A stretch of 29,886 nucleotides of DNA from assembly GCA_032718475.1 (NCBI GenBank), contig JAUCBJ010007978.1, forward strand, positions 1 to 29,886. Direction: 5' to 3'. The position numbers and the translations under genes were made by a program. The notes beneath the pieces were generated by a model. The model worked only from the letters and a program-made list of their open reading frames with translations. It did no database searches and was not told where the DNA came from. Every line of letters begins with the position of its first letter. Position 1 is the first letter of the stretch. Shown here piece after piece: positions 10,168 through 19,695 of the stretch. The stretch comes from Nemertoderma westbladi. Its lineage: Eukaryota > Xenacoelomorpha > Nemertodermatida > Nemertodermatidae.

Positions 10168-12917
10168 CACTTTACTAAAAATCTCAATTTGACATTCTGA
10201 CATTCACTGAAACCTTTGCAAGTGACGACGACTGTATTGACCCTATAAAACTGGACAAATACGGCTATGCTGACCCCTTTCTAGACAACAGGACCACTGG
10301 TAAACTCCACAGAGGTGGCGCTGCGATTTATGTAAATAAATCACTTGACACGACCGAGCGGGTTGACCTAAAAATGCCGGGCCTTGAAAATTCATGGATC
10401 CAAGTCTCCCGCCTAAACTCAAAACCACTTATAATAGGCTCTATATACCGCCCCGATCCAGTCCATCTTGATACTTTTCTCCCTAGTCTAGAAACTACAT
10501 TAAAGAATCTAACTGACCACAAATACGATGTAATAATTACAGGTGATTTTAACATAGATCTACTAAAAGCAAAGGAACTCAAGCCCAAACAATATATAGA
10601 TTTAATTAATTCATATGGTTTCGTTCAGCTTATTAATCAACCCACACGTGTAACTCCTTATTCTGAAAGTCTTATCGATCATATTATTACTAACATTACT
10701 ACTTCATTTTCCTCGTCAGGTGTTTTTCAATTAAAAATAGGCACTACAGATCACTTTCCGACCTTTTGTATTTTTCAAAAATATTCAGTTCACTTTAATC
10801 CCCAAAAAAACCGCACTGTCTTTGACTTTTCAAAATTTAACTCTCCCAAATTTTTGAGAGATATGAAATCACCAGCTTCGTGGTCGTACTCATCACCAAA
10901 TATACCACCGAAAGAAAAATTTGAGTGTTTCTATAGCAACCTATCGGATATATGTACTAAACATATTACAAAAAAAACAATCCCCACCCATAAAGTGCCG
11001 CGTAAACCTTGGATGACCAATAATTTAATAAATTGCACAATTAAAAAAAATAAATTGTATAAGGCTTATATTAAGTCACCATCGGAGTCCAACCATAGAA
11101 AGTACAAAATTTATAGGAATCAATTGACCTCAACTTTACGTTCAGCTGAGAAAACTTATTAATCAACGCAATTCAAACAAAACAGTAATAACCCGCGTAA
11201 AACTTGGATAATTATAAATAGCGCACTCAATAAATCTACTAAATTAGCTACACCTAAAAAAATTAATATTCGTTCAGGCAGTGCTACAGAAACAGTTACA
11301 GATCCAACGCGTATTGCAACCATCTTGAATAAGCACTTTTCTTCTATTGGTCCTACGCTGGCCAATGAAATCCCGCGCTCTATACGCTCACCACTTAGGC
11401 ACATTAAAAATAGCAGATCTAATTCATTTTCCCTCTCCGAAACTTCCCCGGTAGAAGTCCAGTATTACCTGTTACACTTAAACCCTAACTCTGCTTCTAA
11501 TGACAACTTTCCGACTAAACTTTTACGGCTAGCGGCTGAACCTCTATCTACTCATCTAAGTTATTTAATAAACCTATCAATCTCCCATGGCTTCTATCCA
11601 ACAACTCTCAAGTCCGCTAAAGTTATTGCTTCCTTCAAAGGGGGCGATCCTACCGACCCCAATAACTTTAGACCAATATCAATACTACCTGTATTAACTA
11701 AGATATACGAACAAATAATTGCCTCTCAACTCCAGTCTTATATTACTAAATTTTCTATCCTTACGACATGTCAATATGGTTTTAGACCTAAAACTTCAAC
11801 TTCCCACGCTTTACTTTCTGTGCTAGAACACATCCGCAAAGCACTAGATGATAAACATTCTACATGTGCAATATTTATAGACCTTAGGAAGGCCTTTGAT
11901 ACTCTCAACCACAAAATCCTATTAGACAAACTCGATGCATACGGTATCAGAGGCCTTCCTAATCAACTAATAGAAAGTTTTTTGTCTAACCGAACACAAT
12001 CAGTTGTTATTGACGACTGCTCATCCCCCCTTGAACCTATAACTTGTGGTGTTCCTCAAGGATCTACCCTGTCACCACTTCTATTCCTACTCTACATTAA
12101 TGACCTTCCTAACGCCACTAACCTAATATCTACTCTATTTGCGGATGACACTACTCTATATAAATCCAGTAAGGACTTACACCATCTCATCTCAAGCACT
12201 AACTCTGAACTAGACAAAATATCTGATTGGCTAATCGACAACCGACTTTCTCTCAACTTGAAAAAGACTGAATACACCTTTTTTTCTAACACAATCGATA
12301 AAGCGTCTACACAGTTACCCATACTGCATATAAAATCTAGCACCATTACATATACAAATTTTACAAAATTTCTGGGTATCTGGGTGGACAAAAACTTATC
12401 TTGGAAAGCTCATGTCAATTACGTAACTAAAAAGATATCAAGGAATTGCGGTATCTTCTACAAACTACGACATATATTTCCCCTACATATACTACGTCAA
12501 CTCTATTTTAGCTTAATACACCCCTACCTAAACTATGGACTTCTACTCTGGGGAAGCGCCCATGCTTCCACTCTAAAACCCTTGAGAATAAAAATAAACA
12601 AACTACTCAGATGCATAACATTTAGTCACTGGCAAGAATCTTCAGTACCTTTATACAAATCATTAAATATTCTTCCTTTACATCTTCTTTTCAAACATCA
12701 GGTTGCCGTTTTCATGTATGATATCCACAATCACAATATTAGCCCGGCATCTGATCTCGGTCAATTGTTTAAGAAAACCGCAACCATTCACTCTCATAAT
12801 ACCCGGTCAGTTACACAAAATAAATTTTATCTGCCTCTATGTAGACTCACAGTAGCACAACGATCCATGAGTTTTCTAGGCCCCACAATCTGGAACGATA
12901 TCCCCTACCATATATAA
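10168..12917 (+). pseudogene. LINE ORF2, endonuclease plus reverse transcriptase, broken
   Basis: One frame runs from about 10168 to the stop at 12917, interrupted by a single TAA at 11160-11162. The first part is the rest of the endonuclease: SQFDILTFTET, GGAAIYV, GSIYRPD, the metal-site VIITGDFNID, SLIDHIITN and a TDHFPTF block (family SDH). The RT follows: FRPISILPVLTKIYEQII, CQYGFRPKTSTSHAL, catalytic FIDLRKAFDTLNH, GVPQGSTLSPLLF, the LFADDTTLY box, LNLKKTEY and FLGIWVDKNLSW, then the Cys/His-rich C-terminal thumb region. All catalytic Asp residues are kept. The in-frame stop falls where related proteins have a Tyr or similar residue in a KTYY motif, so it looks like a single point or small change. 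The element therefore appears young but inactive as it stands. Confidence 0.85.
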
Positions 12918-13335
12918 AAATCTTTGTTTTGAGGGTTGTGTGTATGTTGATTATCTCTGATACCTTTGACTTATACAGTCTAACTAGTTCTGGAGCACTG
13001 GAGCACTGGCAGGTGTTTTTCAACATTTCAATGCACCAAGCATTTGCATCGACCAAGCATTTACCAAAGTATATTTCAGATTATGGTCACTGGCCAGTAC
13101 CGGCTGAATCTGGGATAACTTCACTGTTAGAAACAACAGTACAGGCTGCCAGGGAGATGGGGATATGTATGTATGGGTGTGTTCTGCGAGATTAAGTCAA
13201 TCAATTTGGACAACACCATCTGTAATTAGGGACAGTTGTTGTGGCCGTTCGGCCACACGGCACTCTGATAAAACTAAACGGTCCCTAAGAGCGCCTACAG
13301 AAAAAAATAAAATATGCATTATTATTATTATTATT
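12918..13335 (+). other. LINE 3' UTR with TTA-repeat tail
   Basis: This stretch follows the ORF2 stop and ends in AAAAAAATAAAATATGCA plus about five TTA units. An 88-codon frame inside it (12929-13195) has no recognisable domain and is probably chance. The end of the UTR folds strongly (see the separate hairpin entry), as expected for RT recognition of the 3' end of CR1/L2-type RNAs. Confidence 0.6.
13226..13288 (+). promoter_or_regulatory. LINE 3'-end double stem-loop
   Basis: The outer stem pairs TTAGGGAC (13226-13233) with GTCCCTAA (13281-13288), 8 bp. The inner stem is GTGGCCG-TT-CGGCCAC at 13241-13256. It lies about 30 bp upstream of the TTA tail. In CR1/L2-like elements such a structure can be the binding site of the element's own RT; that role is inferred here. 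Confidence 0.6.
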
Positions 13336-13890
13336 GTCCCAGTGTATCATTCAGGATTTCAATGGATTTCAATTCAACAAGACTCACCAGTAATGGCATT
13401 GTGTGGTTTAACAGATTGTGATTTAGATATAACATCTACATGCATCAGTGTATTTCTTTTCGTTTTGGAGTTTCGTCACGAGATTAACATTGGATACTCC
13501 ACAGATAAAATTACTTCCCACGACCCTGTCAGGATCTCTGTAGATTTTTTATAACCAATTTCGGTCCATATTACGTCGCACTTAGTACAACATAGAATGA
13601 CTTATCCACTGTTCTTCTCTCACATCTTATCGCTGTTTAATATCGTTTCGCAGAAAAGCAGTTCAATTGTTTACTTGAAATATTATATCAATAGTTAAAA
13701 CTTAGGGTGCAAAATTCCTAATTCGCAATAAACTAAAATAAGTTGGAGTCGAAGTTACATACCTAAGTATCTTAGTCTCTGTAACGTAACATATGGAGGT
13801 CAACTGACGGGGTCTATAAAATTTATTATAATTTGTTTTAATAATTTGAAATAATTTACAATAATTTACCTGTATCGAACAATGACTTAC
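13336..13890. other. Non-coding, probably receptor intron
   Basis: Lies between the LINE tail and the donor site of the TM5 exon (minus strand). No TM6/TM7 coding exon could be recognised on the minus strand. The 129-codon plus-strand frame at 13165-13554 crosses the LINE tail and has no domain. Confidence 0.5.
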
Positions 13891-14050
13891 CAGTATGGCA
13901 TGTAGATTGCTTCCATAAGTGTCTGGCTATTGTTGAATACATGGCTGTCATCAGACACAATGGAATCACGTAGGTCAATATTACAGCCAGGCAGTGAAAG
14001 GATCGCTGAGCGGTTGTAAAAGTCCAAAATAATTTCTGGCCTGGCCACAT
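13891..14050 (-). CDS. GPCR exon: end of ECL2 and TM5
   Basis: This is an internal exon of a rhodopsin-class (family A) receptor, an integral plasma-membrane protein that couples a ligand, probably a neuropeptide, to G proteins. It opens with MWPGQKLFW, then a hydrophobic TM5 of about 20 residues (AVILTYVIPLCLMTAMYSTI) with the conserved Pro and Tyr, and the basic ICL3 start RHLWKQS. The splice sites are strong: acceptor TTTTCTTATCCTAG ahead of 14050, donor CTG|GTAAGT at 13891/13890. The exon is 160 bp, so it starts in phase 0 and ends in phase 1. It joins in frame to the exon at 25272-25502, placing CVE before MWP to give C-x-E-x-W-P. The TM5 end (P-L-x-x-M...Y...LW) most resembles orexin, QRFP and NPFF-type receptors. 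The next exon (TM6-7) was not found. Confidence 0.8.
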
Positions 14051-14587
14051 CTAGGATAAGAAAACCTCGTAAGTGTGTACATACTGGCCATTCTCAGAAA
14101 TTAATACAATTATAATAATATATTAATCGAAATTCCAACCCAGTAACACTCACACCCCCACCCCATACAGTACACTGACACCTACACATACATATACACC
14201 TTGCAGCCGCTTTCATTGTCTATTTGTGACTTTCTTTGTCTTTCAATCACAATGTCTACATTTATGAGTCTTTGGTTTTTCTATCCTTAAACATATTCTA
14301 CTGTTGGTTTTGAACAAAACAATGGAATTTTTCTAAATATTTATATTATAATCTTTAAATATGAAACTGTATATTATAGTTATGTTCTCAATAAGAATCA
14401 CCACTATGGCTATAATAACGATTTCTTTATTTTAAGTTAATTTAGTCATTAACCCAGCAAAACCCAGACATCTAAAAACTCGAGGTAATTTATTCATATT
14501 TTCAGAACTAAGTCCAAATGGTCTAACTTAAACATAGTTTCAACACCAGTATCAAAACTTTAACCAATCTCGATTTATTAGGTAGGG

Positions 14588-14614
14588 TACAAATGTAGTA
14601 CTTGGGCGCTATGG
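14588..14614 (+). repeat. Internal copy of the TTAA-element end motif
   Basis: TACAAATGTAGTACTTGGGC followed by GCT matches the right end at 17050-17073 (TACAAATGTAGACGTTGGGC then GCT) in the same orientation, with four differences. Confidence 0.65.
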
Positions 14615-14792
14615 AGGTATTTATATATTAATAAAAATAACACCAATTTGTTTATAAAGGATAATATAAAGGATGTTATTAACTACTTTGGTGGGTGTAG
14701 AATTGTGTATACACAAAAGCAAATGTTTAAAAAAGTTTTTAATCTAAAATTGAGTTAAAAATTTCAAGATAATGTAGTATTTGTAGTGTCCA

Positions 14793-14812
14793 CCCCCCCC
14801 CCCCCCCCCCCC
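14793..14812. repeat. Homopolymer C20
   Basis: Twenty uninterrupted C residues on the plus strand (G20 on the strand of the neighbouring minus-strand ORF). It sits at the left edge of the GC-richer block that runs to about 16.1 kb, so it may mark an insertion boundary. Its length is prone to sequencing error. Confidence 0.9.
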
Positions 14813-14819
14813 GGGTCCA

Positions 14820-16124
14820 TTACTTCAAATAGCAATTGTAAGGATAGTAAGGATCCAGGGGGAAGCCGGGAACTCTCGGTGTCGGCCTGGCTGGGGACGC
14901 TAAACAGGGGCAGTTTCTCAAGGAGTGGCGATTGGACAATTGGAAGCGGCAGTTATCGATGTGAAGCCGAGCGCTGAAGTCGAAAAGAACTCCGGCGAGT
15001 TCACGCTGCTGAGAGAGCGCGGAATGGACAGGTAGGTGAGAGAAAATAGAGTCCCGATGGAGGACGGCAACAGGTTCACAGGAGCCAAGGTCACCTAACT
15101 GGAAGGGGGTAGGAATAACGGGTTTCCAGTTGTCAATGCGACTGCGAGCGGGGCAGCCGGGGGAACCCACGGGGGGCCAACTGATACCATGGAGGGGGCA
15201 GCTGGGGCCGCAGGGAGGCTGGCTTGTGTAGGCTCAGGAACATCGGGATTCACTCCAATGTTGGACGTGCTGTCCTCGTTCTCCTGATCGGGAGTAGAGC
15301 GAGAAGCGAGACTGGAACGCTCCACTCTCAGTTCAAGTTCTTTGATAGTTTCATAGCGTCATTTTACGGCACTCAGACGGGAGTTTTAGGTTTTGGGCAG
15401 CTTGGTCAGCAGCCTGCCGAGCGGCAAATGTGGCCAGTTCGCCTTCACGATCGTGTGATGATTGAGTTTTGTCAAAATGTTCGAGTTCGAGGTTGGCTTC
15501 GAGTTCTTGACGGGCCAATCGGGCAGCCATTCGAGAACTCGCACCCGAGACAATGGACTGTGTACCGGAACGGGTGTATAGGTAGGTTTGCGCAGCAGTG
15601 CTGCAGCGGCATGCATTAGCTGCATTGCACACTGAGGAGATCCACGTCGCCATGTTCTCTGAGTGGCTGACTGACCGACTGTTTGGAGAGTTTTCATGTG
15701 TATCGATGGCGGCGCACTCCAGAATGACGTCGGTTAGGTCTTCTAGTAGCAGCTTTAGCGTAGGTACTGCAGCTGCCCTGTCCTTCAATGTGGTTGCTTA
15801 CTTATGGTTTTTGAGTCGTGTTACGCGGGATTTTGCTGTCGTCCGGTTTTGTTTGAGAAAGTCTGTACTGGTATCGGTTACTTCTGGTTCTGCTGATACT
15901 AGCAGCACTGCCGCTGAGACTGTCTGACAGACTGTAGGCTTCAAGTTCAACTTGATCGAGTTGCGGGCTGGCAGGGGCTCTTCTTCCACAACGTCAACTG
16001 CTGAACTGGGGGGTGGGTTGATGTTTGGTTTGCATTTCGTTGACATCCACCAGTCAGCCAGTGACCTGTGAAAGCCGTCGAAAGGAATGTAGCGATCAGC
16101 GACAGAGTCGGCATCGGAATCCAT
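14820..16124 (-). pseudogene. Decayed minus-strand ORF, Gag-like coiled coil
   Basis: Function is not recognised. Reading from 16124, a 108-codon segment (MDSDADSVADRYIPF onward) ends at a TAA at 15798-15800, and the same frame continues for about 145 codons to near 15351. A one-base frame change near 15360 then leads to RYETIKELELRVERS and a Pro/Ala-rich segment to about 15095; a third segment continues toward 14820. The middle part (ARLARQELEANLELEHFDK, then ATFAARQAADQAAQ) is a charged helical, probably coiled-coil region. This kind of segment occurs in the N-terminal half of some retroelement Gag proteins, but no zinc knuckle or protease is visible. The block is GC-richer than its surroundings. 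It could also be a decayed host-gene copy. Confidence 0.45.
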
Positions 16125-16685
16125 AGTCCTAGCTGAACTGCAAGTTTATTAGTAGGTGTTGGGTGAAGTGGAGTAGATTCCAGGCCAATCTGCCAATGCA
16201 CCATGTGGTGAGCGTCACAATCACAGCAACAATCTTAAGTGGGCATGTGATGTGCGCATGTAGTGTTTAGACTTGGGTGAAGGGAGTACAGTTGTAGCGC
16301 AGAGTACAGGGCAATGGTTCAGTGGTATTTAAAATAGAGTTCAGACTGTTCTGCTGTTAGAAGCAGCAATTATATTTTATTTACAAAAATTCCTGCGTTC
16401 AAAAGTTTTGAACTGCATTCAGAAATTTCCAGACTTTGAGACAGGCACAGTCAATCATTCTAATGCCTTGGAATGCTAGCGGGCTAGTGTAGCCTATTGC
16501 TGTATTGTTACTGCTGTACAGGTACCAGTAACTCCTGCATTAGGAAAGTGGTACAGTCTGACAGTGGAAGGTGTAGTACCTACTGCAGTACTGTCAGGCC
16601 GTACTGTAGTAATATTCTGGGTACCGGTACCTCTGGTCAGCTGGTATCACATACAGATTGTGTCTAAAAGTATCAATCACTATGT
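16125..16685. other. Non-coding spacer upstream of the decayed ORF
   Basis: No coding frame is supported. It contains the perfect 12-bp palindrome GGTACCGGTACC at 16620-16631 and several CTGTACAG or TACTGCAGTA-like short palindromes. Confidence 0.5.
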
Positions 16686-16710
16686 AGTGCCCAAGCACTA
16701 CAAATGTAGT
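16686..16710 (+). repeat. Internal copy of the TTAA-element end motif, inverted
   Basis: AGTGCCCAAGCACTACA here is the reverse-complement version of the motif at 14588-14614 and the 17.06-kb right end (AGCGCCCAAGTACTACA), with two changes in the core. It could be the left end of a small MITE ending at 17078. Confidence 0.55.
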
Positions 16711-17224
16711 CTTCTGTAAATAAGTTGAATTTGCTAGACTAAAGAGGGCAGACTACATGATATTTTATTGTTTTATTAAATCTCCCATTATCTGACAATA
16801 AAAATATGCCACAATCCCTGTTGTCTATAACCATATAGTTACATAGAATGAAGTAATGCCAATCGATGTCTGAAAAAATATATTTCCGATTTTTAGAGTC
16901 AATTTAGAAATGCAAATTTTTAAAATTTACCGTTTTTTAAGTGTCAGTCATATAGATGCACCTTTAATTAATCATATTATAGCATTATAATAGTTATAGG
17001 ATATATTAGGTAACTACAGCATTGATTTGAAAACAGTCCATTATGGGGTTACAAATGTAGACGTTGGGCGCTGCTGGGTTAACAATTAACAATTTGTAAT
17101 AATTATGTAAATAGAATTAATAGGTAAATAAGTACAGCAACACCTTAAATAGCACAACCGAACCCATCACCAGTGAACGTGGTCAGTACCGATCTGCGAG
17201 GTCGAAACCCCGCATTCTGGACCC

Positions 17225-18282
17225 TTATCCGAACCCAAGAGCCCGCCATGGCTGATGGCCCCCATGGAGGCACAGCGAGTTTGAGTGAAGTAGCGTGAAC
17301 TGTAGGCGCCTCCGGACACCACCGAGAATGCGGGCAAGGTCGTGTTTGTTCATTCCCAGCAGCCGAGCTATAAGAGTCTCAGCAAGGTGGTGGATTAGGA
17401 TCTCGGTCTCCTTGCACCACACCCCATTAGTGGTTCCAACGATGCGAGTGAAGGATATCCTTTGATCCTCGCACACCGCGCTGTAGTGGACCTTCTTCAC
17501 ACAAACTTGTTGCTCTAAGACAGAGTCCATGAACCGGAAACATATGAGGGAGTGTCAGCGTTTACAACTGCAATGTCGAATGATGCCACCCTCTGTTCGG
17601 CCCAGACTCCCCTCACAAGCAGGTCTGCCCTCACCCCTCCTACTTTTCTCGAGGTAGCAGAGCACAGCGTAACCTCATGATGTACACATGACCCTCCAAA
17701 CGCAGAGGCAATAAGGTCTCCAAAGATATGCTGCACTACGTTATGCTGCTTTATAACCAGGCCCCCCAACTTACAGTTAAGGGCATGTGTCACCGTGAAG
17801 GGCTCCCCACACCCCTAACACACTGCCGTGAGTCCTTGCGGCATGAGTCCATATCTGAGGGCAAGGTTGTCTCGGAAAGACTCAGAGTCCAGGTCTGTGT
17901 GGTCAATCGCTGATGGCTGCACAATTAACCACCTGCCTGTGAAACCACATGGGAAAACACATGGTCCACTGGGTGGCGTCATTCGACGAGGATGGATTGG
18001 ATGGCTGACTCCATCCTCACTTGTATGCGGCATCCTGGATGAGGCGACTCTCAGACAAGGCGGAGGCGAGACAAGCAGCATGACTTGCTACATTGAGAGG
18101 ACAACCGGTTGTCAATGCCTCTTCTACACCAGCAATTCCAGATTGGGAGGCTTCCTTAGCATGAACACTCCGCATCAAGGGGTTCAGAATTCCGATTCCT
18201 CCATGGAGGACAGGAAGGAGAACCAACTCCTCGTTGACTGTTCCAGGAGAAGTCCCACTGACTATAGTAACAATACATTATA
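17225..18282 (-). pseudogene. C-terminal RT fragment with zinc knuckle and restriction-like nuclease
   Basis: This is the C-terminal part of a retroelement protein of a kind common in marine invertebrate genomes. Read from 18282, the segments are: VNEELVLLPVLHGGIGILNP, matching the post-RT LPVRLGGLGI block; WLIVQPSAIDHTD then SFRDNLALRYG; a zinc knuckle C-x2-C-x7-H-x3-C ending FTVTHALNCKLGG, near 17770-17825; ADLLVRGVWAEQRVASFDI, a likely PD-(D/E)xK-type nuclease strand; then VCVKKVHY and LLGMNKHDL to the end at 17225. It is broken by a TAG inside the knuckle (17815-17817), and by frame changes near 18060 and 17520. It stops at the LTR insertion point (18282), where an in-frame TAA appears. 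No upstream RT palm domain is seen beyond the LTR element. Family naming is from memory of motifs. Confidence 0.65.
18278..18282. other. Target-site duplication TTATA, left copy
   Basis: TTATA directly precedes the TG start of the left LTR and equals the five bases directly after the right LTR (24654-24658). Five bp is a normal duplication size for LTR elements. Confidence 0.7.
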
Positions 18283-18345
18283 TGTTAGCTTATCCAATTC
18301 CGCTAACACAAACCCATAGAGTGAGCCATAAAGCAATATTGGGAG

Positions 18346-18374
18346 CACGAGGTTGATTACCAATCAACCTCGTG
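18346..18374 (+). promoter_or_regulatory. LTR 13-bp hairpin
   Basis: CACGAGGTTGATT-ACC-AATCAACCTCGTG is a perfect 13-bp stem with a 3-nt loop, kept identically in the right LTR at 24170-24198. Its role is unknown; an RNA signal or a protein-binding palindrome is possible. Confidence 0.85.
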
Positions 18375-18818
18375 TCAGCCCAGTAAACGGGGACAATAGG
18401 CCCCAAAGGAGACACACACAATAGGGGTCAGGGGCCAAACCCCTAACCCGAGAGAGAACAGCAGGGAGTGAACGGGAAACACTCCAAAGGGGTGCCAACA
18501 GGGGTATCAACCAATCAGAGGGGGGAAAGGCATCGATTGAGTAGCAATAAGGCCACCGTGCAATATATTACCGGTTCGTGCTATCCATTCACTTCAGTTA
18601 TCTCAGTCGGTCAGTACAGTCAGGTAGTACGGTGACAGTTAGGACCGTCACCGCCATCATCACATTACCGGTACCAGTGCAGCAGTATTCAGTGCTATCT
18701 GCTATTGTACCTATCACGCTATATGTTATCTCAATTTATATCCTTAACAACAACGTCAGAACAATAACTCTTTTCATCCACACGGCGGGGACGCGTACTT
18801 AACCAATACCGGATAAAC

Positions 18819-18838
18819 CGGGATCCTCTCGGATCCCG
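18819..18838 (+). promoter_or_regulatory. LTR-terminal 8-bp hairpin
   Basis: CGGGATCC-TCTC-GGATCCCG, five bases before the CA end of the LTR. The same hairpin is at 24629-24648 in the right LTR. It could act in RNA 3'-end formation or integrase recognition; this is inference. Confidence 0.8.
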
Positions 18839-18891
18839 TCACAGTCCTAACTCTAGGCCTGCCGAACTGTACACAGCCACCAAAGATAAAG

Positions 18892-19695
18892 ATGAGTCGA
18901 GAGAAAGGAACGACACCGCCGCGGACCCCGGACGACGATCTAACGATCCGCGAGGCCACGGCGAGACGATACGAACCCACGACGCCGGTCGATGCTACGC
19001 CGACCACGTCGACGCAGGTTGACGCCACGTCGATAACGAGCAACACGGCGAACCAAGATGTGGGGGGTCGTCTACCAGGAGAGAGCGAGTCGAGTAGAGG
19101 AGACGAGTCGGGAGGAGAAGAGAAAGACGAGTCGACGCGGAGCGAGGGTCGACATACCGATGTCACCGGCCAGCCACAGGCCGAGGACGACGAACGGTCC
19201 ACCGGAACGGCGACGGTGGGGCCGTCGGTACGACGTCGGACCCGGAGAGATGGAGGAGAGGTCGGCGACGAGGACGTCGGGGTTTCTGATCGACTTCGAC
19301 GGGCCTACCTCGCGACCCGGGAGCAACTGAGAGAGGCCAAAGGAGGGGCGAAGATAGACGAGGTGAGACTGAGGAGACGACTAGGTGAGTCGAACAGATA
19401 CTTTGATCACCTAGTGCGTTCTGGGCAGGGAGAACTGGCCAGGGAGAGAGCGAGAGGGGTTGCCTTCGAACTGTTTGGGCTATGGGAACGTAGGGGTATG
19501 GGGCCTGGTGTAGTGTACATAGGGCCATACTTAGTCGATGCCAGGGAATTTAAGTTAGTGGGTTGGAAGAGACCTGGGGAGGGCGAATCCGAGGTTAACT
19601 CCGAGGATTCGGTCTCGTCGGTCGGAGGAAGTTCCGGGAAGCGGGGGAAAGTTAGTGAGGACGGAGGGGCGACGGGAGTCCGTCGCAACCGATAA
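18892..19695 (+). CDS. Gag-like frame a, N-terminal
   Basis: 267 codons, starting at the first ATG after the left LTR (MSREKGTTPPRTPDD). Residues 1-120 are Thr/Ser/Glu/Asp-rich and probably disordered. Residues about 125-225 look folded and helical (SDRLRRAYLATREQLREA, RYFDHLVRSGQGEL, FELFGLWERRG, then VVYIGPYLVDAREFKLVGW). No known domain is recognised. It is GC-rich and CpG-rich with many GTCGA motifs, unlike the surrounding AT-rich intron. It overlaps frame b by 41 bases in the +1 frame at 19655-19695, so a one-base change or a +1 ribosomal shift would connect them. By position it is the matrix/N-terminal part of Gag; that is inferred. Confidence 0.6.
   Translation: MSREKGTTPPRTPDDDLTIREATARRYEPTTPVDATPTTSTQVDATSITSNTANQDVGGRLPGESESSRGDESGGEEKDESTRSEGRHTDVTGQPQAEDDERSTGTATVGPSVRRRTRRDGGEVGDEDVGVSDRLRRAYLATREQLREAKGGAKIDEVRLRRRLGESNRYFDHLVRSGQGELARERARGVAFELFGLWERRGMGPGVVYIGPYLVDAREFKLVGWKRPGEGESEVNSEDSVSSVGGSSGKRGKVSEDGGATGVRRNR

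Larger units (their letters stand above)
8206..13335 (+). mobile_element. Near full-length CR1/L2/Jockey-type LINE
   Basis: This is a two-ORF non-LTR retrotransposon. It has a 5' UTR of about 360 bp, ORF1 (8569-9387), a 190-bp spacer, ORF2 starting at 9578 and ending at 12917, and a 3' UTR of about 400 bp with a foldable end and a (TTA)n tail near 13318-13335. ORF2 has a PHD-like zinc finger, an apurinic endonuclease and an RT, in that order. Two lesions disable it: a short insertion with frame change near 10128-10165, and one in-frame TAA at 11160-11162. The ORF1 type and RT motifs place it in the CR1/L2/Jockey supergroup; a Daphne- or Crack-like clade is possible but not decided. The 5' limit is approximate. 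Confidence 0.8.
14453..17078. mobile_element. Possible TTAA-flanked piggyBac-like non-autonomous unit
   Basis: The left end reads TTAA then CCCAGCA (TTAA at 14449-14452). The right end is the inverse, TGCTGGG then TTAA at 17079-17082. Beyond the first 7 bp the inverted ends stay related with gaps for about 24 bp (CCCA-ACxTCTA). TTAA duplication and CCC-starting ends are the hallmark of piggyBac-type transposons. There is no DDD transposase. Two further copies of the end motif lie inside (14588-14614 and 16686-16710), so this may be two small MITEs (about 14453-14614 and 16686-17078) flanking other DNA rather than one unit. Short termini like these can occur by chance, so confidence is limited. 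Confidence 0.4.
18283..18843 (+). repeat. Left LTR
   Basis: A 561-bp direct repeat with canonical TG...CA ends (TGTTAGC...GTCACA). It carries a 13-bp perfect hairpin at 18346-18374 and an 8-bp hairpin at its very 3' end (18819-18838). The first 350 or so bases and the last 60 match the right LTR closely; about 18640-18775 is strongly diverged. No clear tRNA-complementary primer site (a TGG start) follows at 18844. Confidence 0.8.

Noticed and set aside
12929-13195. 88-codon ORF in the LINE 3' UTR as a third protein
   Set aside because: No domain, and it overlaps the structured UTR; probably chance.
18844-18870. Primer binding site of the LTR element
   Set aside because: No TGG start or recognisable complement to a tRNA 3' end follows the left LTR.
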